Positions 57,618-64,000 of a stretch of 64,000 nucleotides of DNA are shown in pieces (the stretch's first letter is position 1; every line of letters begins with the position of its first letter). Under the pieces are notes generated by a model that did no database searches, had not been told where the DNA came from, and saw only the letters and a program-made list of their open reading frames with translations. Origin of the DNA: BAIKAL-G1 sp943370385 (GTDB taxonomy: Bacteria; Cyanobacteriota; Cyanobacteriia; PCC-6307; Cyanobiaceae); NCBI GenBank assembly GCA_943370385.1, contig CALRQT020000009.1, positions 62,001 through 126,000 on the forward strand, read 5' to 3'. Made by a program: the position numbers and the translations under genes.

Positions 57618-58670
57618 GTGCGCTTCCCTCCAACTGGGATCATCACGATCCATGCCGCCGTGCTGACGGGGCTGCTGGGAGTGGGGATGGCGCCCCCCGT
57701 GGCCCTGGCTGCCGATCCGCAGGGGGGGATGGCAATCGGGCAAGCCCAGGCCGAGGGCCCTGCTGGGCCAAACCCCCTATCTGCTGGTCCTAATCGCAGC
57801 CCGACTAGCCCTGGCCCCCAAGCCACGCCAACCCCCTGGGCTGGCACGGTGGAGCTCTATGGCCTGGCCCCGTTAAGCACCAACGGCACCGCCACGATTA
57901 GGGGCCTGAGCACCGATTTTGACCTTGACCTGGGCCAGGTGCTCCAGCCCCTCACCGCCCTTGCCAGCCTGCGCGGCAGCGTGGAATATGGCCGCCTGGG
58001 CCTGCTGACCGACCTCAGCTATCTATCCCTGCAAGGAGCCCAAGGGGTCAGCCGGGGCGGCCTCAATGCGGACGGGAGCTTTGGGCCCTTGGGCCGCAAA
58101 AGCGCCAGTGTCGCGATCGGCTCGACCTCCATCACCGCCAGCATGGGCCTGGTGCAAGGCATCTACGACCTGGCCCTGCGCTATCGCTTCGGCGAGCGGG
58201 AATCGGCGGTGGCACGGCCCGGCAGCTTCACCGTGATCCCCTATGCCGGGGTCCGTCTTGTCAATGTGCAGTACAACCTTGGCCTGGAAGGCCAGGGTTC
58301 TGGCTCAAGCATCACCGTCACAGGTCCCAACAACAGCTTCAGCCTCAATCGTCCGGCCGGCAGCTTCACCCGCTACGGAGAGCTCAGCTCCACGGTCGCC
58401 CAACCCCTTCTGGGCTCCCAGGCCATGCTGTTCCTCTCGCCGCGGCTACGGCTGTTTGCCCGCGGCGACATCGGCGGCTTTGGCATCGACCAGCCGGAGA
58501 ACCTCTCCTGGAATGCCCAAGCCGGTTTCGGTTACGCGATTGGCAACAGCACCCAGCTCAACCTCTCCTGGCGTCTGCTCCATCTGGGTGGCAGTAACGG
58601 CGCCCTCCAACCGAACGCCTTTGATGTCAACGAAAACGGCATTGAGGCGGGCGTGAAGGTCTTTTTCTAA
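57618..58670 (+). CDS. Predicted outer-membrane beta-barrel protein
   Basis: A 350-residue protein from GTG 57618, 7 bases after the helicase stop. A signal peptide is likely: HAAVLTGLLGVGMAPPVALAA near residues 13-33 with an ALA-A site. A 35-residue Pro/Ser linker follows. The mature part has alternating polar/hydrophobic strands typical of barrels: TVELYGLAPL, TDFDLDLGQVLQPLTALASLRGSVEYG, GIYDLALRYRFG, FTVIPYAGVRLV, AMLFLSPRLRLFARGDIGGFG and FGYAIGNSTQLNLSWRLL. The last residue is Phe, the usual C-terminal signal of outer-membrane proteins. Family not assigned; it resembles small DUF-type opacity/outer-membrane proteins. Confidence 0.82.
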   Translation: MRFPPTGIITIHAAVLTGLLGVGMAPPVALAADPQGGMAIGQAQAEGPAGPNPLSAGPNRSPTSPGPQATPTPWAGTVELYGLAPLSTNGTATIRGLSTDFDLDLGQVLQPLTALASLRGSVEYGRLGLLTDLSYLSLQGAQGVSRGGLNADGSFGPLGRKSASVAIGSTSITASMGLVQGIYDLALRYRFGERESAVARPGSFTVIPYAGVRLVNVQYNLGLEGQGSGSSITVTGPNNSFSLNRPAGSFTRYGELSSTVAQPLLGSQAMLFLSPRLRLFARGDIGGFGIDQPENLSWNAQAGFGYAIGNSTQLNLSWRLLHLGGSNGALQPNAFDVNENGIEAGVKVFF

Positions 58671-58698
58671 GGGGACAAATTGGTGTCACCTTCTAAGG

Positions 58699-59433
58699 CT
58701 AGGGCGTTGTGACTAGCATCCTGGAAGATTGCATTTGGGCCAAAATAGAGGCCCCCCGGTCCCAGGCACAGCGGCGGGCCAGCAGTTCTAAATCATCAAA
58801 CCAACTGGTTTTGGTCATCTGGCCGCCATGGAGGCGAATGTGATACACGTAGGCATCAATCACTAGCCCTGGCGCCAGGCTGGTGACGGCCATCATCATG
58901 CCGATGTCTTCCCCCTGGGGTAGGCCCATCCAGCCGCCGGCCCGTTTGAGCAGGTTGGCCTGCACCAGCAGGGTGGTGGGACCCAGGGGAATCGGGTGGT
59001 GGGGGCTGGGCCAGGCCTGCCAGATGGCGCCTGGAGAACAGAATCCTGCCGGCATGATTTCCGGATCAACGCTGTCATCGTCGGTGCAATAGCCCGCCGC
59101 CCAGAGGGCCCCGGGTTCGCCGTGAATCGCCTCCAGCCGGCGATCGATCGAATGGGGATGGAGCCAGTCGTCGTCATCGGCGCTGGTGATCCAGTCGCCC
59201 TGGGCCACCACAAGGCCCAGGTTGCGGGCCGCCGCCTGGCCGATCGGCCGGGGACTGTTGATGATCGTGGCTTGTCCGGCCAGCTCCGCCGGAATGGCCG
59301 CCCCGGGATTGCCATCGACCACGATCACATGCTCAACCGGGCAGCGGTTGCGGCTCAGGCTTTGGTTGAGTTCCACCAGCATGCCCACCCGGTCCGGCAG
59401 CAGCCTGGTTGGCGTGATCACACTGACGGTCAT
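58699..59433 (-). CDS. Family 2 glycosyltransferase
   Basis: GT2-fold enzyme of 244 residues, starting MTVSVITPTRLLPDRV. The nucleotide site VDGNPGA and the DxD-like ITSADDDDWLHPHS (about residues 80-93) are clear, and GGWMGLPQGEDIGMMMAVT contains the acidic catalytic pair. It lacks membrane segments. It is a different subfamily from the enzymes at 1.3 and 20.2 kb. It lies 28 bases from the end of the converging outer-membrane gene and is followed upstream by a 540-base gap. Acceptor unknown. Confidence 0.88.
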   Translation of the reverse strand: MTVSVITPTRLLPDRVGMLVELNQSLSRNRCPVEHVIVVDGNPGAAIPAELAGQATIINSPRPIGQAAARNLGLVVAQGDWITSADDDDWLHPHSIDRRLEAIHGEPGALWAAGYCTDDDSVDPEIMPAGFCSPGAIWQAWPSPHHPIPLGPTTLLVQANLLKRAGGWMGLPQGEDIGMMMAVTSLAPGLVIDAYVYHIRLHGGQMTKTSWFDDLELLARRCAWDRGASILAQMQSSRMLVTTP

Positions 59434-59973
59434 GGAGTGGGGGGCTGGGAGGACTGGTGCTTTCGGGGCCTGAAGTGGGTGCTGCCTTGCTTGATCCCAA
59501 TGCCGCCTGGCCGATTGGCTGGCCGTTGCCGCAGAACTGCCTGGGGACTGCCTCTGGCGGGCTGCAAGCTGTCAACAATGGATGCTTGTTTTGGCCGATC
59601 CTTCGAAGGTCGTGGCTTAGGCGAGGCTCCCGTTGCTGCTGACAAAAGCAGCCGCACGCTGAGCTAGGGATTCAGGGGGGGAGTAACGCAATGTTGCGGT
59701 TTGATCTGCTGGTGAGGTGTTACTAGCCTTGACCTCAATGGAATCATCTCTATCAAGTTTTGGCTCGATGGTTGGGGCCACGCCGATTGAGCGAAGGCGT
59801 TAAATCCACCTGGAAATGATTGGGACAAGGCTGGGAGTTGGGTTTGGGTTTAGGCCCTATCTTGACTTCATTTGTTTTGATGCAACTTGACTTCTCCTCC
59901 CAAGATTTGTGGTCCCCGTGGCTGTGGCGTAGAGGCTTTGGATGGGATAGCCAGTTGATCGGTTGAGTTGAGG
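59434..59973. other. 540-base gene-poor gap
   Basis: Between the GT2 gene and fmt the DNA is lower in GC, and no frame shows a recognisable product; a 61-codon frame at 59457-59642 has no family or hydrophobic pattern. A nested inverted repeat is present: AGTAAC at 59682-59687 pairs with GTTACT at 59719-59724, enclosing CGCAA-tg-TTGCG near 59688-59699. This could be a small structured RNA or a mere palindrome. The GT2 promoter must lie in the left part. No tRNA or known sRNA was recognised. Confidence 0.5.
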
Positions 59974-61113
59974 TTAGGTCGCCGTGGGCGCAGGGCGTGT
60001 GGGGGCTTGGGTTTGCCGATTGGGGTGGCTTAAGCCTTGCTCGCCTGGCTTTGGGCCTAGCCGATCCCCCACCTGGGCCCCTAGCTGTTGCAGCAAGGCC
60101 TGGCCGCTGACCACCCCCTTGCCCTCCAGTTGGGCAGTGCGCAGCAGTAGGGGGCAGCCGGCGCTGGCCACCACCAGCCCCAGCTCCTTAGCCACGGCCA
60201 GCACGGTGCCCGGTTCGGGGCCCGGGCGGGCATCCCCAGCTCCTTGGGTCGCGGCAGCGCAGGCCGCCTGGATGGCGGGATCGTGGCGCAGTAGCTCGGC
60301 CGCTTCGGGGCTGAGCTGGTCCGCCAGCCGTTGCACCAGGGGTTCTGTGGCCAGCAGTTTGAGCCGTTTGCGGCCCCAGCTGGTCTGGGCGTTGGGGTAG
60401 AGCCCCATCACACGGCGATGGATCTGCAGGGCCGACTGGGCCCAGTCGATCTGCAGGTCGGCCTTGGTGAGCAGCCGGGCCGTGGTCAGGCCCTCGCTGG
60501 CCTGGGGGCACACCCCCAGGCGGGCCAGCCGCTCCGCTTCCGGGCCGGGACCGGCGGCGGCGATCAGGGGCAGGGCCTCCACCAGCAGCTCGGCGGTAAG
60601 CCGTGACAGCCGCTCCCCCAGTTGGGTCGCGTTCTCCAGCAGGCCGATGGTTAGGGGGCGCTCCAGCAGCACCGGCCCGGTGTCTAGTCCCGCCTCCATC
60701 GCCATGATCCCTACCCCCGTTTCGGCATCACCCTCCAGCAGGCTCCACTGGATCGGGCCGGCGCCGCGCCAGCGGGGCAGCAGGGAGCCGTGGCCGTTCC
60801 AGCAGCCCAGGGGTGGCTGCTCCAGCACCGCCGGGGGCAGGATCTGGCCGAAGGCCACCACCACCGAGAGGTCGGCCCCCAGGGCGGCCAGTTGGGCCTG
60901 GCACTCGCCATCGCGGCGGATCCGCTCGGGCGTGAACACCGGCAATCCCAGCTCCAGGGCCCGGGCCTTCACGGGCGAAGCCACTAACTCCTTGCCCCGG
61001 CCCCGGCGCCGGTCCGGCTGGCTCACCACGCCCACCAGCGTGTGGTCTGCGGCCACCAGGGCGTCCAGGCTGGGCACGGCGTAGGCGGGGGTGCCCCAGA
61101 ACAGGATCTTCAT
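59974..61113 (-). CDS. fmt: Methionyl-tRNA formyltransferase
   Basis: Formylates initiator Met-tRNA with 10-formyl-THF. It has 379 residues from ATG 61113 (MKILFWGTPAYAVPSLDALV), chosen over upstream in-frame ATGs (61125 and 61242) that add unconserved residues. The catalytic Asn-His-Asp set is visible in CWNGHGSLLPRWRGAGPIQ (Asn and His; the usual form is NVHASLLP) and TGVGIMAMEAGLDTGPVL (Asp). The C-terminal OB domain is present but followed by a Pro/Thr-rich tail. It is the last gene of the tldD-tldE-fmt unit, 46 bases after tldE. Confidence 0.95.
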   Translation of the reverse strand: MKILFWGTPAYAVPSLDALVAADHTLVGVVSQPDRRRGRGKELVASPVKARALELGLPVFTPERIRRDGECQAQLAALGADLSVVVAFGQILPPAVLEQPPLGCWNGHGSLLPRWRGAGPIQWSLLEGDAETGVGIMAMEAGLDTGPVLLERPLTIGLLENATQLGERLSRLTAELLVEALPLIAAAGPGPEAERLARLGVCPQASEGLTTARLLTKADLQIDWAQSALQIHRRVMGLYPNAQTSWGRKRLKLLATEPLVQRLADQLSPEAAELLRHDPAIQAACAAATQGAGDARPGPEPGTVLAVAKELGLVVASAGCPLLLRTAQLEGKGVVSGQALLQQLGAQVGDRLGPKPGEQGLSHPNRQTQAPTRPAPTAT

Positions 61114-61159
61114 GGGGTCTGCCATGGCGATTGCCCGGGCAACCGCCCTAGGCCCGCCA

Positions 61160-62533
61160 TCACGCCTCGCCCGTAATCGAGAGACCCTCCACCCACACGT
61201 GGGGACTGAGGCCATCGGGGGTGACCTTGGCCTCGCCCTCAAAACCGACGATGGCGTTCAGCAGGCTGCGGATGTCCCCGGCCACGGTGGCCGCCTCGAT
61301 CGAGCGGGCTTCGCCGCCCTGGAGCAACCAGCCGTCAAAGGGCAGGGAGAAGGAGCCCTGGCTGGCCTTCACGCCCGCATGCAGGGCGGAGAGGGAATCG
61401 ATCAGCACCAGGCCAGCGCCGCCCTGGCCGCTGGCAGCGTGGCGATCGAGGCCCAAGGCGGCGCCGGCGGCCCCGGGGGTGGCGCCAATCTCAAACCAGT
61501 CGGGGCCCACCGACACCTTGGCGCCGAGGCCGGCATGGCCCGTGGGGGCTACACCGAAGGCCCGGGCCGTGGCTTCGGAATGGAGGAAGTTCTGGAGCAC
61601 GCCGCCCTCCACCAGGCTGAGCCGGCGGGTCGGGGTGCCTTCGCCATCGAAGCTGGAGGCGCCGATGTTGCCGGGGTTGAGGCCGTTGTCGGCGATTGAG
61701 AGGAAGGGCACCGCCAGGCTCTGGCCCAGGGAGCTACGGCTACTGAGGCTGACGCCATCGAGCACGGCGCGGGCGTTGAACAGGCTGCTGAACGCCCCAA
61801 TCAGATCCAGAAAGGCCTCGGGACTGAACACGCAGGTGTAGTGGCCGGTGGCGATCGGCGCGTAGTCCAGGTGGGCAATGGTGCGGTCGGCCGCCTCGGT
61901 GATGCAACCGGCGAGATCGAGGTCGGAGGCGCCATAGGCGAGGCGCACGGCGCCGGCGCTGCGCGGTTTGCGGCCGGCCTGTTCGGCGCGGGCATAGAGG
62001 TAGACGCTGGCGGTGGTCAGCTGCTGTTGGCGACAGGCCCCGTCGCTGTTGAGATAAATCCGCTCGCTGCTGCGCTCGGCCAGGCCGTTGTAGGGAACGG
62101 TGGTCAGGGCTGGATGGCGATCGAGCAGTTGGCGCTCGGCGTCCTTGAGGCTGGTGAGCAGCTCCAGGATGCCGCGGGGCTCGTGCAAGGGCTGCTCGAG
62201 CACCTGCAGCGGCGCCGTGGCCAGGGGGGAAAAGGCGGGAGAGTCGTCGGGATTGCCGAAGGCGCTGGCGTCCTGGGCCCCGGCCAGGGCCTTTTGCAGG
62301 CCGCTATCGGAGAGGTCGGAGGTGCTGGTGATCCCCACCAAGCCGTCGCCATTCCACACCCGCACCGTGATCGAACTGCGCTGGGCCGCCTTCATCTGCT
62401 TGGCCTCGCCCCGGTCCACCTGCACCGAGCTGTCACTGCTGCTGGCGGCGCCCAGGTCCCAACGGCCAATGCCTTGGGCCTGGGCGAAGGTTTCGATCCG
62501 GTTCCGCAGGGCGGGTGCGTCGAGCTTGTCCAT
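61160..62533 (-). CDS. tldE: TldE/PmbA-type modulator of DNA gyrase family, TldD partner subunit
   Basis: Non-catalytic subunit of the TldD/TldE metalloprotease, which processes modified peptides and CcdA-like antitoxins. It has 457 residues from ATG 62533 (MDKLDAPALRNRIETFAQAQ), 2 bases after the tldD stop. Family parts include SSITVRVWNGDGLVGITSTSDLS, TTVPYNGLAERSSERIYLNSDG, GHYTCVFSPEAFLDLIGAFSSLF, and the C-terminal GGEARSIEAATVAGDI and GFEGEAKVTPDGLSPHVWVEGLSI. It has no HExxxH zinc motif, as expected for TldE. An in-frame extension upstream to 62809 lies inside tldD and is not used. Confidence 0.93.
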   Translation of the reverse strand: MDKLDAPALRNRIETFAQAQGIGRWDLGAASSSDSSVQVDRGEAKQMKAAQRSSITVRVWNGDGLVGITSTSDLSDSGLQKALAGAQDASAFGNPDDSPAFSPLATAPLQVLEQPLHEPRGILELLTSLKDAERQLLDRHPALTTVPYNGLAERSSERIYLNSDGACRQQQLTTASVYLYARAEQAGRKPRSAGAVRLAYGASDLDLAGCITEAADRTIAHLDYAPIATGHYTCVFSPEAFLDLIGAFSSLFNARAVLDGVSLSSRSSLGQSLAVPFLSIADNGLNPGNIGASSFDGEGTPTRRLSLVEGGVLQNFLHSEATARAFGVAPTGHAGLGAKVSVGPDWFEIGATPGAAGAALGLDRHAASGQGGAGLVLIDSLSALHAGVKASQGSFSLPFDGWLLQGGEARSIEAATVAGDIRSLLNAIVGFEGEAKVTPDGLSPHVWVEGLSITGEA

Positions 62534-62535
62534 GC

Positions 62536-63993
62536 TCAGCGTCCTCCGACGGTGATCGAATCCACCTTGATGTGGGGTTGGCCCACGGTGACAAAAATGC
62601 TGCCGCTCACCGATCCACAGAAGCCCGCGGCCAGTTCCAGGTCGTTGGCGCACATGGAGATGCGGGGCATCACTTCCTTGGCTTCTCCTATCAAGGTGGC
62701 GCCTTTGACCGGTTTGGTCAGCTGGCCGTCCTCGATCAGGTACCCCTCTTCCACCGCAAAATTGAACTGGCCCGTGGGGCCAACGCTGCCGCCGCCCATG
62801 GCCTTGCAATAGAGGCCCTTCTCCACCGAGGCGATCAGGTCTGCGGGGCTGTGGGGTCCGGCAGCGATATAGGTGTTGCGCATGCGGCTGGCGGCGGCAA
62901 AGGCATGGCTCTGGCGCCGGCCGCTGCCGGTGCGTTCGTGGCCGGTGCGGCGCTCGCCGGCCCGGTCGCTGAGGAAGCGGCGCAACACGCCGTTTTCAAT
63001 CAACACCGTGCGCTGGGGCTCCATGCCCTCGTCATCCATCGAGAGGGAGCCAAAGGCGCCATCGCTGAGGCCCTCATCAATGGCGGTCACGGCCTCATGG
63101 GCAATCAGCTCGCCCACCTGGTCGGCAAAGGGGGTGGTGCCCCGCTCCACCTGGGTGGTTTCCAGCAGGTGGCCGCAGGCCTCGTGGAAGATCACGCCGC
63201 CGAAGCGGTTGGCGAGCACCACGGGCACCTGGCAGGCCTCCACGTAGTCGGAATAGAGCATGGTGCCGGCGCTGCTGCACACCTCCTGGGCCGAGGCCTC
63301 CACGTCCCACTGGGTCAGGTGTTCGGGCCGGCCGGAGCTGCCGTAGCGGCGACCGGCGCTGGCGCGGTGCTCGCCATCGGCGGCCAGCACGGTGAGGCCC
63401 AGGGATTGGTGCAGACGGATGTCCCGGGCGAAGGTGCCGTCGCTAGCTGCGACCAGCACCTCCTGCCAGTCGCGGGCGTAGCTACCGCGGCGGGCCTGCA
63501 GGTGGGCGCCATGGCGTTCGAGCCGGTCGGTCCCCTCCAACAGCCGGGTGGTGGCCTCGGCCAGGGTTGGACAGGCCCCGAGCCAGGGGGCCTTGCTGGC
63601 GCCGAAATCCCGCAGGGTCGCCAGGCCGTTGAACCCGGACGGTCCGGGGTTGGCCAGGCTGGGAGCCGCCAAACCGAGCATGCCCAGGGCCTGCTCAAGG
63701 GCGCGGCGCAGGCCGGCCTCACTCAGGTCGTTGGTCGAAACGAACCCATCCCGCTCGCCCCGGAAGACGCGGATGCCGGCCCCCGTGCCAAAGGCGGGGC
63801 TGACGCTGGTGATGCGCTCCTGTTCGGCCAGCACCCCCAGGTGGTCGGTGCGTTCGAGGAACACCTCCACCAGGTCGGCGCCGGCGGCGCTGCCCAGGCC
63901 CAGCAGGCTCTCCAGGGGCGATCGCCAGGCGTGGTCGAAGCGGTCGGCCAGGCCCGAGGGGCTGGCGCTGGAGGGGGACAGGGTGACGACCAA
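62536..63993 (-). CDS. tldD: TldD metalloprotease subunit
   Basis: Zinc protease subunit of the TldD/TldE heterodimer, 485 residues from TTG 63993; a start beyond the window edge cannot be excluded, but the beginning (VVTLSPSSASPSGLADRFDHAW) resembles cyanobacterial TldD N-termini. The catalytic motif HEACGH (FGGVIFHEACGHLLETTQVERGTTPFADQVG region, around residue 268-273) is intact, followed by the DDEGMEPQRTVLIENGVL and GRRQSHAFAAASRMRNTYI elements and the C-terminal CGSVSGSIFVTVGQPHIKV. It heads the tldD-tldE-fmt operon on the minus strand. Confidence 0.94.
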   Translation of the reverse strand: MVVTLSPSSASPSGLADRFDHAWRSPLESLLGLGSAAGADLVEVFLERTDHLGVLAEQERITSVSPAFGTGAGIRVFRGERDGFVSTNDLSEAGLRRALEQALGMLGLAAPSLANPGPSGFNGLATLRDFGASKAPWLGACPTLAEATTRLLEGTDRLERHGAHLQARRGSYARDWQEVLVAASDGTFARDIRLHQSLGLTVLAADGEHRASAGRRYGSSGRPEHLTQWDVEASAQEVCSSAGTMLYSDYVEACQVPVVLANRFGGVIFHEACGHLLETTQVERGTTPFADQVGELIAHEAVTAIDEGLSDGAFGSLSMDDEGMEPQRTVLIENGVLRRFLSDRAGERRTGHERTGSGRRQSHAFAAASRMRNTYIAAGPHSPADLIASVEKGLYCKAMGGGSVGPTGQFNFAVEEGYLIEDGQLTKPVKGATLIGEAKEVMPRISMCANDLELAAGFCGSVSGSIFVTVGQPHIKVDSITVGGR

Positions 63994-64000
63994 CGGATGG

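Noticed and set aside
59457..59642. 61-codon plus-strand frame in the gap before fmt
   Set aside because: No family resemblance, and composition is not protein-like. It is reported only as part of the gap.

Overview
The window is a GC-rich stretch of a unicellular, phycobilisome-containing cyanobacterium, most likely of the Cyanobium / freshwater Synechococcus group. Evidence for this is an allophycocyanin core subunit gene (apcF), phycocyanobilin:ferredoxin oxidoreductase (pcyA), a ferredoxin-type sulfite reductase, a glnA promoter with a perfect NtcA box, photorespiratory enzymes (glcD-like, alanine/serine-glyoxylate aminotransferase), the C5-pathway hemL, and several small protein families known mainly from cyanobacteria (SipA/DUF3148, DUF6464). 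Genes are tightly packed, many overlap by 1-8 bases, and GTG/TTG starts are frequent. No rRNA, tRNA, CRISPR array, insertion sequence or phage gene was recognised.

Layout. 1-2.1 kb: 3' end of a Deg/HtrA protease and a glycosyltransferase pair (TIGR04282/TIGR04283 type). 2.1-4.4 kb: glnA with its NtcA promoter and terminator, divergent from apcF. 4.6-8.1 kb: glyoxylate aminotransferase, tadA, a PLP decarboxylase and a small membrane protein. 8-12.8 kb (minus): bioY - lspA - FHA-domain class A penicillin-binding protein - membrane GTPase. 12.9-16 kb: sipA and a catalytic/non-catalytic pair of M16 peptidases. 16-20 kb: pcyA followed by a DevBCA-type exporter. 20-28 kb: a glycosyltransferase, rpsB-tsf, a repeat-rich unknown protein, recG and a D-Ala-D-Ala dipeptidase. 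28.4-33.4 kb: sir, glyS and a phosphopantetheinyl transferase. 33.6-35.0 kb is a low-GC island with a LuxR-type regulator, gene-free DNA and the 3' remnant of a glycosyltransferase. 35.1-41.6 kb: yajQ, ggt, hemL, glcD-like, xthA. 41.6-47.2 kb: small secreted and TPR proteins and a translationally coupled operon (unknown protein, AAA-less M41-like protease, larC, flippase-like membrane protein). 47.2-53.7 kb: a complete Nit1C (nitrilase-1) cluster, with the flavin oxidoreductase divergent from the other six genes. 53.8-64 kb: unknown protein, TerC, DUF6464, DEAD-box helicase, beta-barrel protein, GT2, a 540-base gene-poor gap, and the tldD-tldE-fmt operon.

Most of the content is core housekeeping. 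The accessory interest is concentrated in the Nit1C cluster, whose nitB-nitC gap holds a terminator-like hairpin and three CCAGTT boxes spaced exactly 11 bases apart; in the low-GC island at 33.6-35 kb; in a recurring pattern of 15-base tandem repeats in unrelated coding and noncoding places; and in a perfect 16-bp-stem palindrome between the divergent sir and glyS genes. All functional names come from motif and family recognition by eye; no database search was run.
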